Source: Arcobacteraceae bacterium
Lineage (GTDB): Bacteria > Campylobacterota > Campylobacteria > Campylobacterales > Arcobacteraceae
Assembly: GCA_021107755.1 (NCBI GenBank)
Contig: JAIOSF010000015.1
Span: 1-62,519, forward strand
Reading direction: 5' to 3'
DNA length: 62,519 bases
The notes below the pieces were generated by a model. That model was given only the letters and a program-made list of their open reading frames with translations. It made no database searches and was not told the DNA's origin. The position numbers were made by a program, and so were the translations under genes. Below, in pieces: positions 42,324-52,344 of this stretch. Each line of letters opens with the position of its first letter. Position 1 is the stretch's first letter.

Positions 42324-45071
42324 ATGAAACCGTATTTAGCCTTAAAAGCCAGTGCCGGGAGTGGAAAAACATTTGCATTAACAGTGCGATATATTTCACT
42401 TCTATTGCTTGATGCCAAACCAAATGAGATATTAACCCTCACCTTTACAAACAAAGCAGCAGCTCAAATGTCTCAGCGAATCTATGACACACTTTTAAAT
42501 CTTGGAAATGATGAGGCTATTTTAAGTGCTATCATTGAAGAAACAAGTTTATCAAAAGAACAAATAATCCAAAAGAAACAACTCTTAGTAGAAAAGTTTA
42601 TCTCTAGTGAATTAGCAATTTATACAATCGATAAATTTATCAATAAAATTTTACGAGAGTTTAGTGGATATATTGGGATAAATGATGATTTTGAGATAAA
42701 GTTTGATGATGAGGAGTTATTACTTTACAAGTTTTTAACTTCACTTGATGAGACTCAATTTGAATCACTTATCTCTTTTGCCCATCTTGAAAACAAAAAG
42801 CTTAACTCCATAGTAGAACTTTTTAAACTGCTTGAAGAGAAGAATGAAAAAAACGAGATAGTAGAGTATCCAAAAGGAAGTTATGAAGCTGTAAAAATAG
42901 CTATCTTAGAAGATGCAAATAGTATAAAAGAGTTTGTAGAGAAAAGTGAACTATCAAAGTCTGCTTTTAATGCAGTTGATTTTAATAGTGTTGAAACACT
43001 TCTTGATAAAGGGAAAACTTGGCTTACAAAAGAGAGCTTAGGTGAATTTTCTTATTTTAAAAAAGCAAAGCCACCAGTAGAACTTGATGAGAATTTAAGT
43101 CGTCTAAAGCAAAATATCACACTTTATTATCAAATACAAGAGAGCTATACTTTAGAAAATCTTTTTAAAATATTTGATGATTTTAAAAACTTTAGAGATA
43201 AATACAACAAGCAACGAAACTCTTTGGAGTTTAGTGATATTACAAATATTGTTTATAAACTTCTTGAAAACTATATAGAGAAAGACTTTTTATATTTTCG
43301 ACTTGATACAAAATACAATCATATCTTAATAGATGAGTTTCAAGATACCTCTACTTTACAATTTAAGATTTTATTTCATCTTATTGATGAGATAATCTCT
43401 GGAAATCCAGAAGTATTTAAAACATTTTTTTATGTGGGGGATATAAAGCAATCTATCTATAGATTTAGAGGTGGAACAAAAGAGCTTTTTGATTATGTCT
43501 CAAGTATATTTCATCCTCTTTTAAAAGTAGAACTTCTTGATACTAACTATAGAAGTAGTAACAATGTAGTGAAGTTTGTTAATAATACTTTTAATAAGTT
43601 ATCAAACTATGAGTATGATGAACAAAAAGTAAATTCTAAAATTGATGGATATGTAGAAGTTTGTAGCGTAACTGAGGAGAAAGAGCTTTTTTATGATGAG
43701 GTGTATAAAAAAGTTGATGAACTTTTAGTTGCAGGAGTTCAACCAAACAATATAGCAATATTAACCTATACAAATGCAGATGTATTAGCAATCTATGAGT
43801 ATCTAAAACAAAAAAAGCCAATACTAGATGTGGTTACAGAGATGACCTCAAAACTTATCAACCAAAACAATGTAAAAGCTGTGATAAACGCCGTTAAATA
43901 TCTCTACTTCAAAGAAAATATTTATAAAGTAAATTTCAATAGCTTAGTAGGAAGAGAGTATTTTGAAAAGTTTAATTTTACAATTGATATAGAAACTACA
44001 GATTTAGTAACTATCATCAAAAAACTAAGCTACCACTTTGGGATAGTTGATGAAAATGTGATACGACTTATTGAGCTATCTCGTGGGTATGAAAGTATCA
44101 CAGACTTTGTGTATGATATAGATAAAGATGATACTGCAATGGTATCACAAAACAAAACTGGACTTACTATTCTTACTATTTTTAAATCAAAAGGGTTAGA
44201 GTTTGACACTGTTATAGTATGTGATAGAGTGACAAAAAAAGTTGCAAATAGAAGTTCACTACTGTTTGAATACAATGATATAGAACTTCAAAAGATTTAC
44301 TACAAAAGAGCAAATAGAGAAAACTTCGATAGATTTTATGAAGAAGCTATAGATAAAGAGAAAAAACTGGTAGTAGCCGATGAACTCAATATCTTATATG
44401 TAGCACTTACACGGGCAAAAAATAATATGATAGTATTAAAAAAAGAGAAAAGTAGTGTCTATGAGTATCTAGGAGATTTTCAAGCTCAAACTTTAGGAAC
44501 ACTCTTTATTGCACCACAAAAAGAAATGTATAAAGAGCAAACATCACCAATATCATACACACCACAAAACTTTGGATATCAAGAGAAAGAGAAATCAGAA
44601 CTTGAAGATAAAGATACTATAAAAGCGCGATATTTTGGGATAGCAACTCACTATTGTTTGGAGATGATGAAAAGTTTTGATATAACAAGTTTAGAAAAAT
44701 CAATCCTTCTAACACAAAATAAGTTTATCAATTTATTGACAAAAGAGCAATTTAATGATATTTTTTCACGAATCAAACTTCTTATACAAAATGAGAAGTT
44801 TCAAAATATTGTAAATAATAGTAACTTTACTAAAGAACAATCGCTAATGTTTGAAAATGAACATAAGATTATTGATCTACTTGTACAAAAAGAGGAGAGC
44901 TTTGTAGTGGTTGATTATAAAACAACACTAGGACAAAGTTATACACATATAGAACAAGTGCAAAAGTATGTAGAGGCTATTAGAAATATTGTGAAATGCG
45001 AAGATGTAACGGGATATGTTGTATATCTTCAAAAAGGGAATATAGATTTATTAGAGGTAAAATATGAATAA
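42324..45071 (+). CDS. addA: AddA-type UvrD/Rep helicase and nuclease (RecB-like)
   Basis: This 915-residue protein is the motor and second nuclease of AddAB. Helicase motifs run in order: KASAGSGKTFALTVRY (I), LTFTNKAAAQM (Ia), ILIDEFQDTSTLQF (II), VGDIKQSIYRFRGG (III), NYRSS (IV), TIFKSKGLEFDTVIV (V) and LYVALTRAKNNM (VI). The C-terminal nuclease shows VVVDYKTT near 865. It repairs breaks and degrades foreign linear DNA. Confidence 0.92.
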   Translation: MKPYLALKASAGSGKTFALTVRYISLLLLDAKPNEILTLTFTNKAAAQMSQRIYDTLLNLGNDEAILSAIIEETSLSKEQIIQKKQLLVEKFISSELAIYTIDKFINKILREFSGYIGINDDFEIKFDDEELLLYKFLTSLDETQFESLISFAHLENKKLNSIVELFKLLEEKNEKNEIVEYPKGSYEAVKIAILEDANSIKEFVEKSELSKSAFNAVDFNSVETLLDKGKTWLTKESLGEFSYFKKAKPPVELDENLSRLKQNITLYYQIQESYTLENLFKIFDDFKNFRDKYNKQRNSLEFSDITNIVYKLLENYIEKDFLYFRLDTKYNHILIDEFQDTSTLQFKILFHLIDEIISGNPEVFKTFFYVGDIKQSIYRFRGGTKELFDYVSSIFHPLLKVELLDTNYRSSNNVVKFVNNTFNKLSNYEYDEQKVNSKIDGYVEVCSVTEEKELFYDEVYKKVDELLVAGVQPNNIAILTYTNADVLAIYEYLKQKKPILDVVTEMTSKLINQNNVKAVINAVKYLYFKENIYKVNFNSLVGREYFEKFNFTIDIETTDLVTIIKKLSYHFGIVDENVIRLIELSRGYESITDFVYDIDKDDTAMVSQNKTGLTILTIFKSKGLEFDTVIVCDRVTKKVANRSSLLFEYNDIELQKIYYKRANRENFDRFYEEAIDKEKKLVVADELNILYVALTRAKNNMIVLKKEKSSVYEYLGDFQAQTLGTLFIAPQKEMYKEQTSPISYTPQNFGYQEKEKSELEDKDTIKARYFGIATHYCLEMMKSFDITSLEKSILLTQNKFINLLTKEQFNDIFSRIKLLIQNEKFQNIVNNSNFTKEQSLMFENEHKIIDLLVQKEESFVVVDYKTTLGQSYTHIEQVQKYVEAIRNIVKCEDVTGYVVYLQKGNIDLLEVKYE

Positions 45072-45771
45072 AAGTTTAGTGACAAATGGTATTGCACTTT
45101 TAGTAGTGATAGTTGGTTTTTTTATAAATAGCAGTGTTGTATTAACAGTTGGGCTTTTTGCTTTAAGTGGGGCAGTAACAAATTGGTTGGCTGTACATAT
45201 GTTATTTGAAAAAGTGCCATTTTTATATGGAAGTGGTGTGGTTGAGAATAGATTTGAAGAGTTTAAAGCTTCAATTCACAGTTTGATAATGGAGCAGTTC
45301 TTTACCAAAGAAAATCTTGATAAATTTTTTCAAAGTGAGTTAAGCAGTGATGATAAAAAATTTGATTTTACAAATCTTATCAATAGTACAGATTTTTCTA
45401 TTGCATTTGAGAGTTTAAAAAGTGCCGTTATGGAGTCAAGTTTTGGTGGAATGCTTGGGATGTTTGGTGGAGAGAAAGCTTTAGAGCCACTCAAAGAGCC
45501 ATTTGAAATCAAGATGAAAAAAGCTATCAATGAGATAGTACATACAGATACTTTCCAAACAACACTTCAAAAAAGTTTATCAAATCAAAATATTAGTGAA
45601 GATTTAGCTAGTAAAATAGATATAGTAGTAACACAAAGACTTGATGAACTCAATCCAAAAATGGTAAAAGAGTTAGTACAACATATTATCAAAGAACATT
45701 TAGGATGGCTTGTAGTTTGGGGTGGAGTATTTGGTGGAGTTATTGGACTTTTTGGATCATTTGTTATATAA
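45064..45771 (+). CDS. DUF445 family membrane protein
   Basis: This 235-residue protein has N-terminal helices containing FALSGAVTNWLAVHMLFEKVPFLYGSGVV, the hallmark of DUF445 (YheB-like). A charged helical middle region and a C-terminal helix with GGVFGGVIGLFGS follow. The function is unknown; the protein is held in the membrane at both ends. It overlaps addA by eight bases. Confidence 0.88.
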   Translation: MNKSLVTNGIALLVVIVGFFINSSVVLTVGLFALSGAVTNWLAVHMLFEKVPFLYGSGVVENRFEEFKASIHSLIMEQFFTKENLDKFFQSELSSDDKKFDFTNLINSTDFSIAFESLKSAVMESSFGGMLGMFGGEKALEPLKEPFEIKMKKAINEIVHTDTFQTTLQKSLSNQNISEDLASKIDIVVTQRLDELNPKMVKELVQHIIKEHLGWLVVWGGVFGGVIGLFGSFVI

Positions 45772-45777
45772 GGATAG

Positions 45778-46587
45778 ATGAAAATGACATTTAAGCAAAA
45801 GATTATAGAAGTAAGAGAATCAAGATGGTTCTCTAATCTTACTACAGGAATCATACTATTTTATGCAGCAGCTTTAGGATTTAAAACTATTGATCAAGTT
45901 GCTGAACCTTTTGGTTGGTTATTTTATAGCATTGATATGTTTATTACTATTTATTTTTTAATAGAGATTATTATTAAACTATCAGCAGAAGAAAGATGGC
46001 AAGACTTTTTTAAAGATGGTTGGAACATATTTGATTTTATCATTGTTGTTATCACATTAATTCCACTCGAAAACTCTTCATTTGCTGCTATTGCTAGGTT
46101 GATGAGAATTTTTAGAGTTTTAAGACTTCTAAATGCAAGACCAGAGTTGAAAAAAATTATAGATATGCTTATCGGCGCTATTCCTGCTATTGTTGATATA
46201 GTTATTTTGATGTTTATTATTTTTTATATCTATGCAATTGTTGGGAACTTTTTCTTTGAAGAGTTGGAGTCTGGACTATGGAAAGATTTCTTAACCTCTA
46301 TGTTGACACTCTTTAGGGTTCTTACTTTTGAAGATTGGACAGATGTGATGTATGAAGCTATGACTCTATATAGTTGGGCATGGGCTTATTTTGTAAGTTT
46401 TGTTATCATAGCTGCATTTGTATTTTTCAATCTATTTGTTGCTGTTATTATTGATGAGATGCAAAAAATAAATAGTGAACATACAGATGAACAACTTAAT
46501 CGTGAAGAGGAAAAAATTGATTTACTTTTACAGAAAGTAAGTCAAATGCAAGATGAGATACAGGAGTTGAAGAAAAAAAGAAGCTAA
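45778..46587 (+). CDS. Bacterial voltage-gated cation channel (NaChBac/NavAb family) with acidic, calcium-type filter
   Basis: This 269-residue single-repeat, six-helix channel subunit would assemble as a tetramer. S4 carries four arginines three apart in ARLMRIFRVLRLL, with a further Arg nearby. The pore reads TLFRVLTFEDWTD, where NavAb has TLFQVMTLESWSM. Asp thus occupies the NavAb 178 and 181 positions, favouring Ca2+ permeation. The C-terminal 40 residues form a tetramerising coiled coil. ATG 45784 may be the true start because AGGA is very close to ATG 45778. Confidence 0.88.
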   Translation: MKMTFKQKIIEVRESRWFSNLTTGIILFYAAALGFKTIDQVAEPFGWLFYSIDMFITIYFLIEIIIKLSAEERWQDFFKDGWNIFDFIIVVITLIPLENSSFAAIARLMRIFRVLRLLNARPELKKIIDMLIGAIPAIVDIVILMFIIFYIYAIVGNFFFEELESGLWKDFLTSMLTLFRVLTFEDWTDVMYEAMTLYSWAWAYFVSFVIIAAFVFFNLFVAVIIDEMQKINSEHTDEQLNREEEKIDLLLQKVSQMQDEIQELKKKRS

Positions 46588-46640
46588 ATTTCAAAATATG
46601 TCAAAAAGCCATATTTTTTAACATTATAGAATAATTTTGA

Positions 46641-46646
46641 TATAAT
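46641..46646 (+). promoter_or_regulatory. -10 box of the DarG/DarT-like pair
   Basis: TATAAT in TTGATATAAT context lies 27 bases before the start codon in the 85-base gap after the channel gene, giving the pair its own promoter. Confidence 0.6.
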
Positions 46647-46672
46647 ATTATTAATAAAGAATAGGATTTTAT

Positions 46673-47575
46673 ATGATAGTTTACACGCGTACCAATATAT
46701 TTGAATCAAATGCACAAGTCTTGGTAAATACTGTTAATACTGTTGGGGTAATGGGAAAGGGATTGGCAAAAGAATTTAAAAGACTTTACCCTGAGATGTT
46801 TAATAGTTATCAAAAATATTGTGAAAATAAGCAATTTACAATAGGTAAACTACAAATATTTAAAACATCAAATAAATGGATATTAAACTTTCCCACAAAA
46901 GAAAACTGGAGAAATTCTTCTAAAATTGAATATATAGAGAAGGGTTTACAAAAATTTATAGAGCAGTACCAAGTTCAAGGTATAAAGTCTATCTCTTTTC
47001 CAATGTTAGGATGTGGGAATGGTGGTTTAGATTGGGATAATATAGTAAAACCATTAATGGAAAAGTATCTTAGTAATTTGCCAATTGATGTTTTTATTCA
47101 TACATCTTCCAAGGATATATTTTCACCTGAGCATAAAAATCAAAAAGAGATAGATAATTGGCTTAAAAATGAAGTACATTATTTATCAAGTCTAGAATTT
47201 GTTACTCATGTAAAGCAAGAATATTCTAATTTAATAAATTCTGTTACTAATAAAAAATTAGGGTTAAGTATGGATGTATCTTTAGAGTCATTTGATGGTG
47301 AAGATGTTTTTTGTTTAAAATCAAATGAAAATAGAATTTGTATTTCAGAAAATACATTGACTAATATATGGCAAGTTTTAAAAAGTGGAGGTATATTAAA
47401 TAAGAATATGCTCTCTCAAGAGTTAGCAAAATATTCTGATATGGTAATGTTGTTTTTATCAAAAATAGAATATATTAATTTAACACAACTTGATGATGAA
47501 AATATTGCAGTAAGATTATTGGCTTATAATCAGCCCAAAACAAAAAATAAAAAAGAAATTTTTGTAGCGGCATGA
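46673..47575 (+). CDS. darG: DarG-like macrodomain antitoxin with C-terminal extension
   Basis: The N-terminal half of this 300-residue protein is a macrodomain that removes ADP-ribose from thymidine in DNA. VNTVNTVGVMGKGLAKEFK near 18-36, the NFPTKENWR segment with the Lys needed by DarG (Lys76) and FPMLGCGNGGLDW near 109-121 are visible. The C-terminal 150 residues include a helical segment (SGGILNKNMLSQELAKYSDMV) and may bind the toxin. It overlaps the toxin-like gene by four bases (ATGA) and precedes it, the reverse of the usual darT-darG order. Confidence 0.82.
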   Translation: MIVYTRTNIFESNAQVLVNTVNTVGVMGKGLAKEFKRLYPEMFNSYQKYCENKQFTIGKLQIFKTSNKWILNFPTKENWRNSSKIEYIEKGLQKFIEQYQVQGIKSISFPMLGCGNGGLDWDNIVKPLMEKYLSNLPIDVFIHTSSKDIFSPEHKNQKEIDNWLKNEVHYLSSLEFVTHVKQEYSNLINSVTNKKLGLSMDVSLESFDGEDVFCLKSNENRICISENTLTNIWQVLKSGGILNKNMLSQELAKYSDMVMLFLSKIEYINLTQLDDENIAVRLLAYNQPKTKNKKEIFVAA

Positions 47576-48555
47576 CAGAAAAAGAAGAATATTTAGTTTC
47601 CTTTAAATCTCAACAGAAAAAGAGATTTAAAAATGGTTTTCAGAATTGGTGGATTGATTTTATTTTTCATTATAACGATTTGCATAATATAGTGTCTATT
47701 TTAAATAGTGGTAAACTATATAGTAGAAATAAAGTTACAGATTTAGCTATTTTGAAAAAAGACATAGCGAATGATGATGTAATATCTCATACAGATATTA
47801 ATGTACATAATTATGTTAGATTTTACTTTGGAGCAAAAACACCTACATTATATAACAATGAAGGCTTAATACCTACAAATGAAATAAAAGATAATGCTCA
47901 TTGTCCTGTACCTATATTTTTACTTTTTGATTTTATAAATATATTGTCTATGGATAATAGTTATTTTAGTAATGGAAATATGGGAGCTAAGAACCCTGAG
48001 GTATATTCTGATGTTATTGATTTAAATAAATTGGAATGGAATTATATTTATCATAGAGAAAGTCTATATGGATATGAAAACTATAGGCATATAAATTATT
48101 GTAGAAATGCAGAAGTTTTGATTGAAAATGAATTAAATATATATGATAGCTTAAAATGGATATGTGTAAGATCAATTGCAGATAAGGAGACCATTTTAAA
48201 TTTAGTTAACCCGGACGCAAAAGAAAGAATTAAAAATAAAATAAAAGTATTTACTTCTGATGGGTTATTTCATAATAAAAGATTATTTTTAAATGAAGTA
48301 GTATTACATGAAAATAGAATAGATGTAAATTTTATTAATACAAATAATAAAATTTTTACAGTAGAAGTTTATATGAAAAGCTTATCGAATGGTAAAGAAA
48401 TTAATATTAAAAAAGATAATTATAAAGTTTCATCAAATTTTTATTTGGATATAAAAGAGTTAGATAAATCACAAGGTATATATTTTATACTGAGTATAGA
48501 TAACTATAAAGTTTATGATAATATTTTATTTGATACTAATGAAATTTTAATATAA
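47572..48555 (+). CDS. darT: DarT-like DNA ADP-ribosyltransferase toxin
   Basis: This 327-residue protein matches the DarT pattern. HYNDLHNIVSILNSGKLYSRN near 33-53 would be the NAD pocket, with VHNYVRFYFGAKTP near 78-91, PVPIFLLFDF and a candidate catalytic Glu181 in CRNAEVLIENEL. DarT ADP-ribosylates thymidine in single-stranded DNA and defends against phages. The protein is about 110 residues longer than typical DarT; the extra C-terminal domain (about 220-327) is beta-rich and unassigned. It is translationally coupled to the macrodomain gene. Confidence 0.78.
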   Translation: MTEKEEYLVSFKSQQKKRFKNGFQNWWIDFIFHYNDLHNIVSILNSGKLYSRNKVTDLAILKKDIANDDVISHTDINVHNYVRFYFGAKTPTLYNNEGLIPTNEIKDNAHCPVPIFLLFDFINILSMDNSYFSNGNMGAKNPEVYSDVIDLNKLEWNYIYHRESLYGYENYRHINYCRNAEVLIENELNIYDSLKWICVRSIADKETILNLVNPDAKERIKNKIKVFTSDGLFHNKRLFLNEVVLHENRIDVNFINTNNKIFTVEVYMKSLSNGKEINIKKDNYKVSSNFYLDIKELDKSQGIYFILSIDNYKVYDNILFDTNEILI

Positions 48556-48563
48556 GAGGATAA

Positions 48564-51542
48564 ATGAATAAAATATTTAACCATATAAAAAACAACAAAG
48601 ATACACAACTCTTAATTGTGTCAGATGAAAAGCAAGCAAATATAGCAAGAGATTGTGTAAGTTTCTTAGGAAAAAAGCCTTTTGTATTAAGTGATTTGAG
48701 GGCAAATTTTGGAGATGATTTACTTTCGTTTTCTGATGAGATTAAGGAGTTAACTGCAACGCTTCAAGAATATCATAAGTATAAAAAGCAAGACAAGATT
48801 CTTATCTCTCCTCTTCGTACTATCTCTTATCCTTTACCAAATGAGAATTGTTTTGATAGTTTGACTTTAGAATTTGGACAAACTATTGATTTAGAGCAGC
48901 TTAAAGAGAAGCTTTACAATTGGGGATACTATTTTGTTGATATTGTCTCTGAACAGGGTGAAGTATCTATTCGTGGAGATATTGTAGATATTTGTCCTCC
49001 GCATGAAGAGTATGGATATAGAATCAGTTTATTTGATACTGAGATTGAGAGTATTCGAAAATTTGATGTGGAAAATCAAAAGTCATTTAAGGAGGAGTTG
49101 GAAAACTTTACTATATCGGCTTCTTTTTTAGCTTTAGATGAACAAAAGCTAGAAGTTTTAAATGAGAAAATAGAAAACAGTAACATTGATGTATTTCAAA
49201 AAGATATACACTCACTAGGATTTTGGTTTTTAGATGATGATGCAACTTATTATACGGAGAAGCTAAAAAGTGTTATTACAAAAGAAGCCTTAGCTGAGGT
49301 AGAAGAAGCATATATATTTGAAGAAAAAAGGGTAGAGAAAGAAAAATTACTTACCACGCCACCTTTAAATGAAGATGATACTTATAAAAAAATTGATGTA
49401 GCAAATATTAAAGAGTTTTTACAATTTCATGCTGGAAAAAAAGTTACAATAATCTCTTCAACTGAGGGGAAGATTCGCTCCCATGAATTAGATATCACAG
49501 ATAAAAATATCAACTATAAGATAGATTATCAAGTTATCAATCTAGTGAGTGATGATGAGGTTATCATCTCTTTAAATAAAGAGGTTAAAAAGAAACGAAA
49601 AAAGAAGCCAAAAATCGTACTTGATGAGCTTCAAAAAGATGATTTTGTAGTACATGAAATTCATGGTATTGGGCAGTTTAAGGGGATAGAACCAGTTACT
49701 GTAATGGGTGCAAAGAGAGATTTTGTGATAGTGCAGTATGCTGGAGATGATAGACTTTTAATTCCTGTTGAAAATATAGGAATTATTGATAGATATTTAG
49801 CAGATAGTGGTAGCATTGCTACAGTTGATAAGCTAGGTAAAGGAAGTTTTGCGAAGCTAAAATCAAAAGTAAAAGAGAGACTTTTTGCTATAGCTGGAGA
49901 TATTATAGCCTTAGCAGCAAAACGAGAACTTACGAAGGGAATCTATATAGATACTTCAAAAGAGGAGATACAACTTCTTCAATCTGCTGCTGGGTTTGAA
50001 TATACAAAAGATCAAAATAGAAGCATCAAAGAGTTTTTAGCTGATATCTCTAGTGGTTTGGTTATGGATAGATTATTAAGTGGAGATGTTGGATTTGGGA
50101 AAACGGAGGTTGCTTTAAATGGTATTTTGGCAACTATTTTAAATGGTTATCAAGCACTTTTTGTTTGTCCTACAACACTACTTGCAAGCCAACATTTTGA
50201 GGGGATTAAAAAAAGACTTGAACCATTTGGGATAAAAGTAGCCAAACTAGATGGTAGAACAGTAGGGAAAGATAGAAACAGTATTAAACAATCTTTAGAA
50301 GATGGAAAGATAGATTTAGTTGTAGGAACTCATGCACTTCTTGGTGTTAAAACTCATAATCTTGGACTTGTAGTTATAGATGAAGAGCATAAGTTTGGGG
50401 TAAAACAAAAAGAGAAATTAAAAGAGCTTAGAAGTGATGTCCATATTTTCTCTATGAGTGCTACTCCAATTCCAAGAACTCTAAATCTTGCTTTATCAAA
50501 AGTAAAAGGGATGAGTAGTTTGTTGACCCCTCCAAGTGAAAGACTAGGGGTGAGAAGTTTTGTAAAAGAGTATGATGAGAAACTTATCAAAGAGATAATA
50601 TTAAGAGAGAAGCGTAGAGGTGGGCAGCTTTTTTATATCTATAATAATATTGCTACTATAGAGACTAAAAAAGCTGATTTGTTACAAATTATTCCAAATC
50701 TAAAAATAGCAGTGATGCACTCTCAAATCACACCAAAACAAAGTGAAGAGACTATTGAAGCCTTTGCCACAGGTGAAATTGATATACTTCTAGCTACAAG
50801 TATTGTAGAATCAGGACTTCATCTCCCAAATGCAAATAGCATGATAATAGATGGAGCGGATAGATTTGGGATAGCTGATTTACATCAGCTTAGAGGAAGA
50901 GTTGGAAGAAGTGATAAAGAGGGATATTGTTACTTTTTAGTTGAGGATAAAAAAACTATCACAAAAGATGCTATACGAAGACTTTTAGCCTTAGAGAGTA
51001 ACTCATATCTAGGAAGTGGTACAGCCTTGGCACATCAAGATTTAGAGATACGAGGTGGTGGAAATATTATTGGGGAAGCACAAAGTGGACATATCAAACA
51101 AATAGGATATGGACTTTATTTAAAAATGTTAGAAGAAGCGATTGCAACTTTAAGTGGAGAACTTAAAGAGGAAACTAAAGAGGTTGATATTAAGTTAAGT
51201 ATTACTGCTTTTATTTCTAGTGATTATATAAGTGAAGATAGAGTACGGCTTGAACTTTACAGACGATTGAGTCGTGCTGAATCGAAAAAAGATGTATTTA
51301 TGATACAAGATGAGATGGAAGATAGATTTGGAAAACTTGATTTACCTACAAAACAGTTTATAGAGCTTATAATTATAAAGATAAATGCACTTGAAAAACA
51401 TATTAAAACTATAAGTAATTATGATATGAACATAACAATAGTGTATAATGATGAAACAAAAGAGACAATTAAGGCAAATAGTAGGGATGATGATGACCTT
51501 ATTAATGCAACAATGAATTATTTGACAAAAAAAGGAAAATAA
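48564..51542 (+). CDS. mfd: Transcription-repair coupling factor Mfd
   Basis: Mfd removes RNA polymerase stalled at lesions and recruits UvrA. The 992 residues contain UvrB-homology modules at the N-terminus, the polymerase-interacting domain (LQKDDFVVHEIHGIGQFKGIEPV near 352-374), and a RecG-like translocase with GDVGFGKTEVA, DEEH, SATPIPRTLNLAL and QLRGRVGRS. The C-terminal TRCF domain is present. It is shorter than E. coli Mfd (1148), as usual in Campylobacterota. Confidence 0.97.
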   Translation: MNKIFNHIKNNKDTQLLIVSDEKQANIARDCVSFLGKKPFVLSDLRANFGDDLLSFSDEIKELTATLQEYHKYKKQDKILISPLRTISYPLPNENCFDSLTLEFGQTIDLEQLKEKLYNWGYYFVDIVSEQGEVSIRGDIVDICPPHEEYGYRISLFDTEIESIRKFDVENQKSFKEELENFTISASFLALDEQKLEVLNEKIENSNIDVFQKDIHSLGFWFLDDDATYYTEKLKSVITKEALAEVEEAYIFEEKRVEKEKLLTTPPLNEDDTYKKIDVANIKEFLQFHAGKKVTIISSTEGKIRSHELDITDKNINYKIDYQVINLVSDDEVIISLNKEVKKKRKKKPKIVLDELQKDDFVVHEIHGIGQFKGIEPVTVMGAKRDFVIVQYAGDDRLLIPVENIGIIDRYLADSGSIATVDKLGKGSFAKLKSKVKERLFAIAGDIIALAAKRELTKGIYIDTSKEEIQLLQSAAGFEYTKDQNRSIKEFLADISSGLVMDRLLSGDVGFGKTEVALNGILATILNGYQALFVCPTTLLASQHFEGIKKRLEPFGIKVAKLDGRTVGKDRNSIKQSLEDGKIDLVVGTHALLGVKTHNLGLVVIDEEHKFGVKQKEKLKELRSDVHIFSMSATPIPRTLNLALSKVKGMSSLLTPPSERLGVRSFVKEYDEKLIKEIILREKRRGGQLFYIYNNIATIETKKADLLQIIPNLKIAVMHSQITPKQSEETIEAFATGEIDILLATSIVESGLHLPNANSMIIDGADRFGIADLHQLRGRVGRSDKEGYCYFLVEDKKTITKDAIRRLLALESNSYLGSGTALAHQDLEIRGGGNIIGEAQSGHIKQIGYGLYLKMLEEAIATLSGELKEETKEVDIKLSITAFISSDYISEDRVRLELYRRLSRAESKKDVFMIQDEMEDRFGKLDLPTKQFIELIIIKINALEKHIKTISNYDMNITIVYNDETKETIKANSRDDDDLINATMNYLTKKGK

Positions 51543-51543
51543 A

Positions 51544-52344
51544 ATGGAACCACTAAATACACAAACAGAACAATCAAAACAAAGTGATAATAGTTTAGTA
51601 TATATACTTCTTTTTATCATTGTTGTATTATTAGGATATATAGGATATGTTCATGGTACAAAAGAGATTGTGAAAAAAGACCATATAAAAGAAAACTATA
51701 TTAAAAAAGATGATGTATCATTTGATACTTTACCTTTGTATACACAAGATAAATATGTATTAAAGTCTCTTTATGACTATAAAGTAAATGAATTAGAAAC
51801 AAAAAACCTTACAATTTTGAAAAAATTAGAAGAGGCTATAGTTAAAAAAGAACCACAAGTTGTAGAAAAAATTATAGCAGCAGAAAAAGCAACACATACA
51901 AGAATGGATACAAGTATTGAGTTGATACCAAAGGAACAAAATATAGGTTCACAAACCGTATCTAAATCTACAGTTAGTGATAGTACTAAAACGAAAACAT
52001 ATACTTGTAAAACATTAAATAGTAGTAGTGAATATATAACTAAATATTGTAAAAAGCAACTAATCAAATTTTTAGATGAAAATAAAGATGCCAAAAGATT
52101 TGAAGTGATAGGTTTGATTGATAAACAAGAATTTAAATTAGTAGAAAAATTAGAAGATGTTTATGGGAAACAAAGAGTTGGAAATCTTTCTAAATATGCA
52201 CAACACGGACTTTCAAAACAAAGAGTGATAGAAGCTAGTTGGGTAATACGACAACACTTAGGCAAACAAGTACAAGTAGATAGTGTAAATTATACAATAA
52301 CCAAAAAGAATAAAAGAGGATTTGTCGTAAAAGCTTATAGATAA
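51544..52344 (+). CDS. Membrane-anchored protein of unknown function
   Basis: This 266-residue protein has a polar N-terminus, one membrane helix (about 18-37) and a large extracytoplasmic part. The second half contains a predicted folded domain from CKTLNSSSEYITKYCKKQLIKFL (three cysteines) through VIGLIDKQEFKLVEKLEDVYG and an Arg/Lys-rich helix. I recognise no family. It begins one base after mfd and shares a base with the next start (TAATG). Confidence 0.75.
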   Translation: MEPLNTQTEQSKQSDNSLVYILLFIIVVLLGYIGYVHGTKEIVKKDHIKENYIKKDDVSFDTLPLYTQDKYVLKSLYDYKVNELETKNLTILKKLEEAIVKKEPQVVEKIIAAEKATHTRMDTSIELIPKEQNIGSQTVSKSTVSDSTKTKTYTCKTLNSSSEYITKYCKKQLIKFLDENKDAKRFEVIGLIDKQEFKLVEKLEDVYGKQRVGNLSKYAQHGLSKQRVIEASWVIRQHLGKQVQVDSVNYTITKKNKRGFVVKAYR

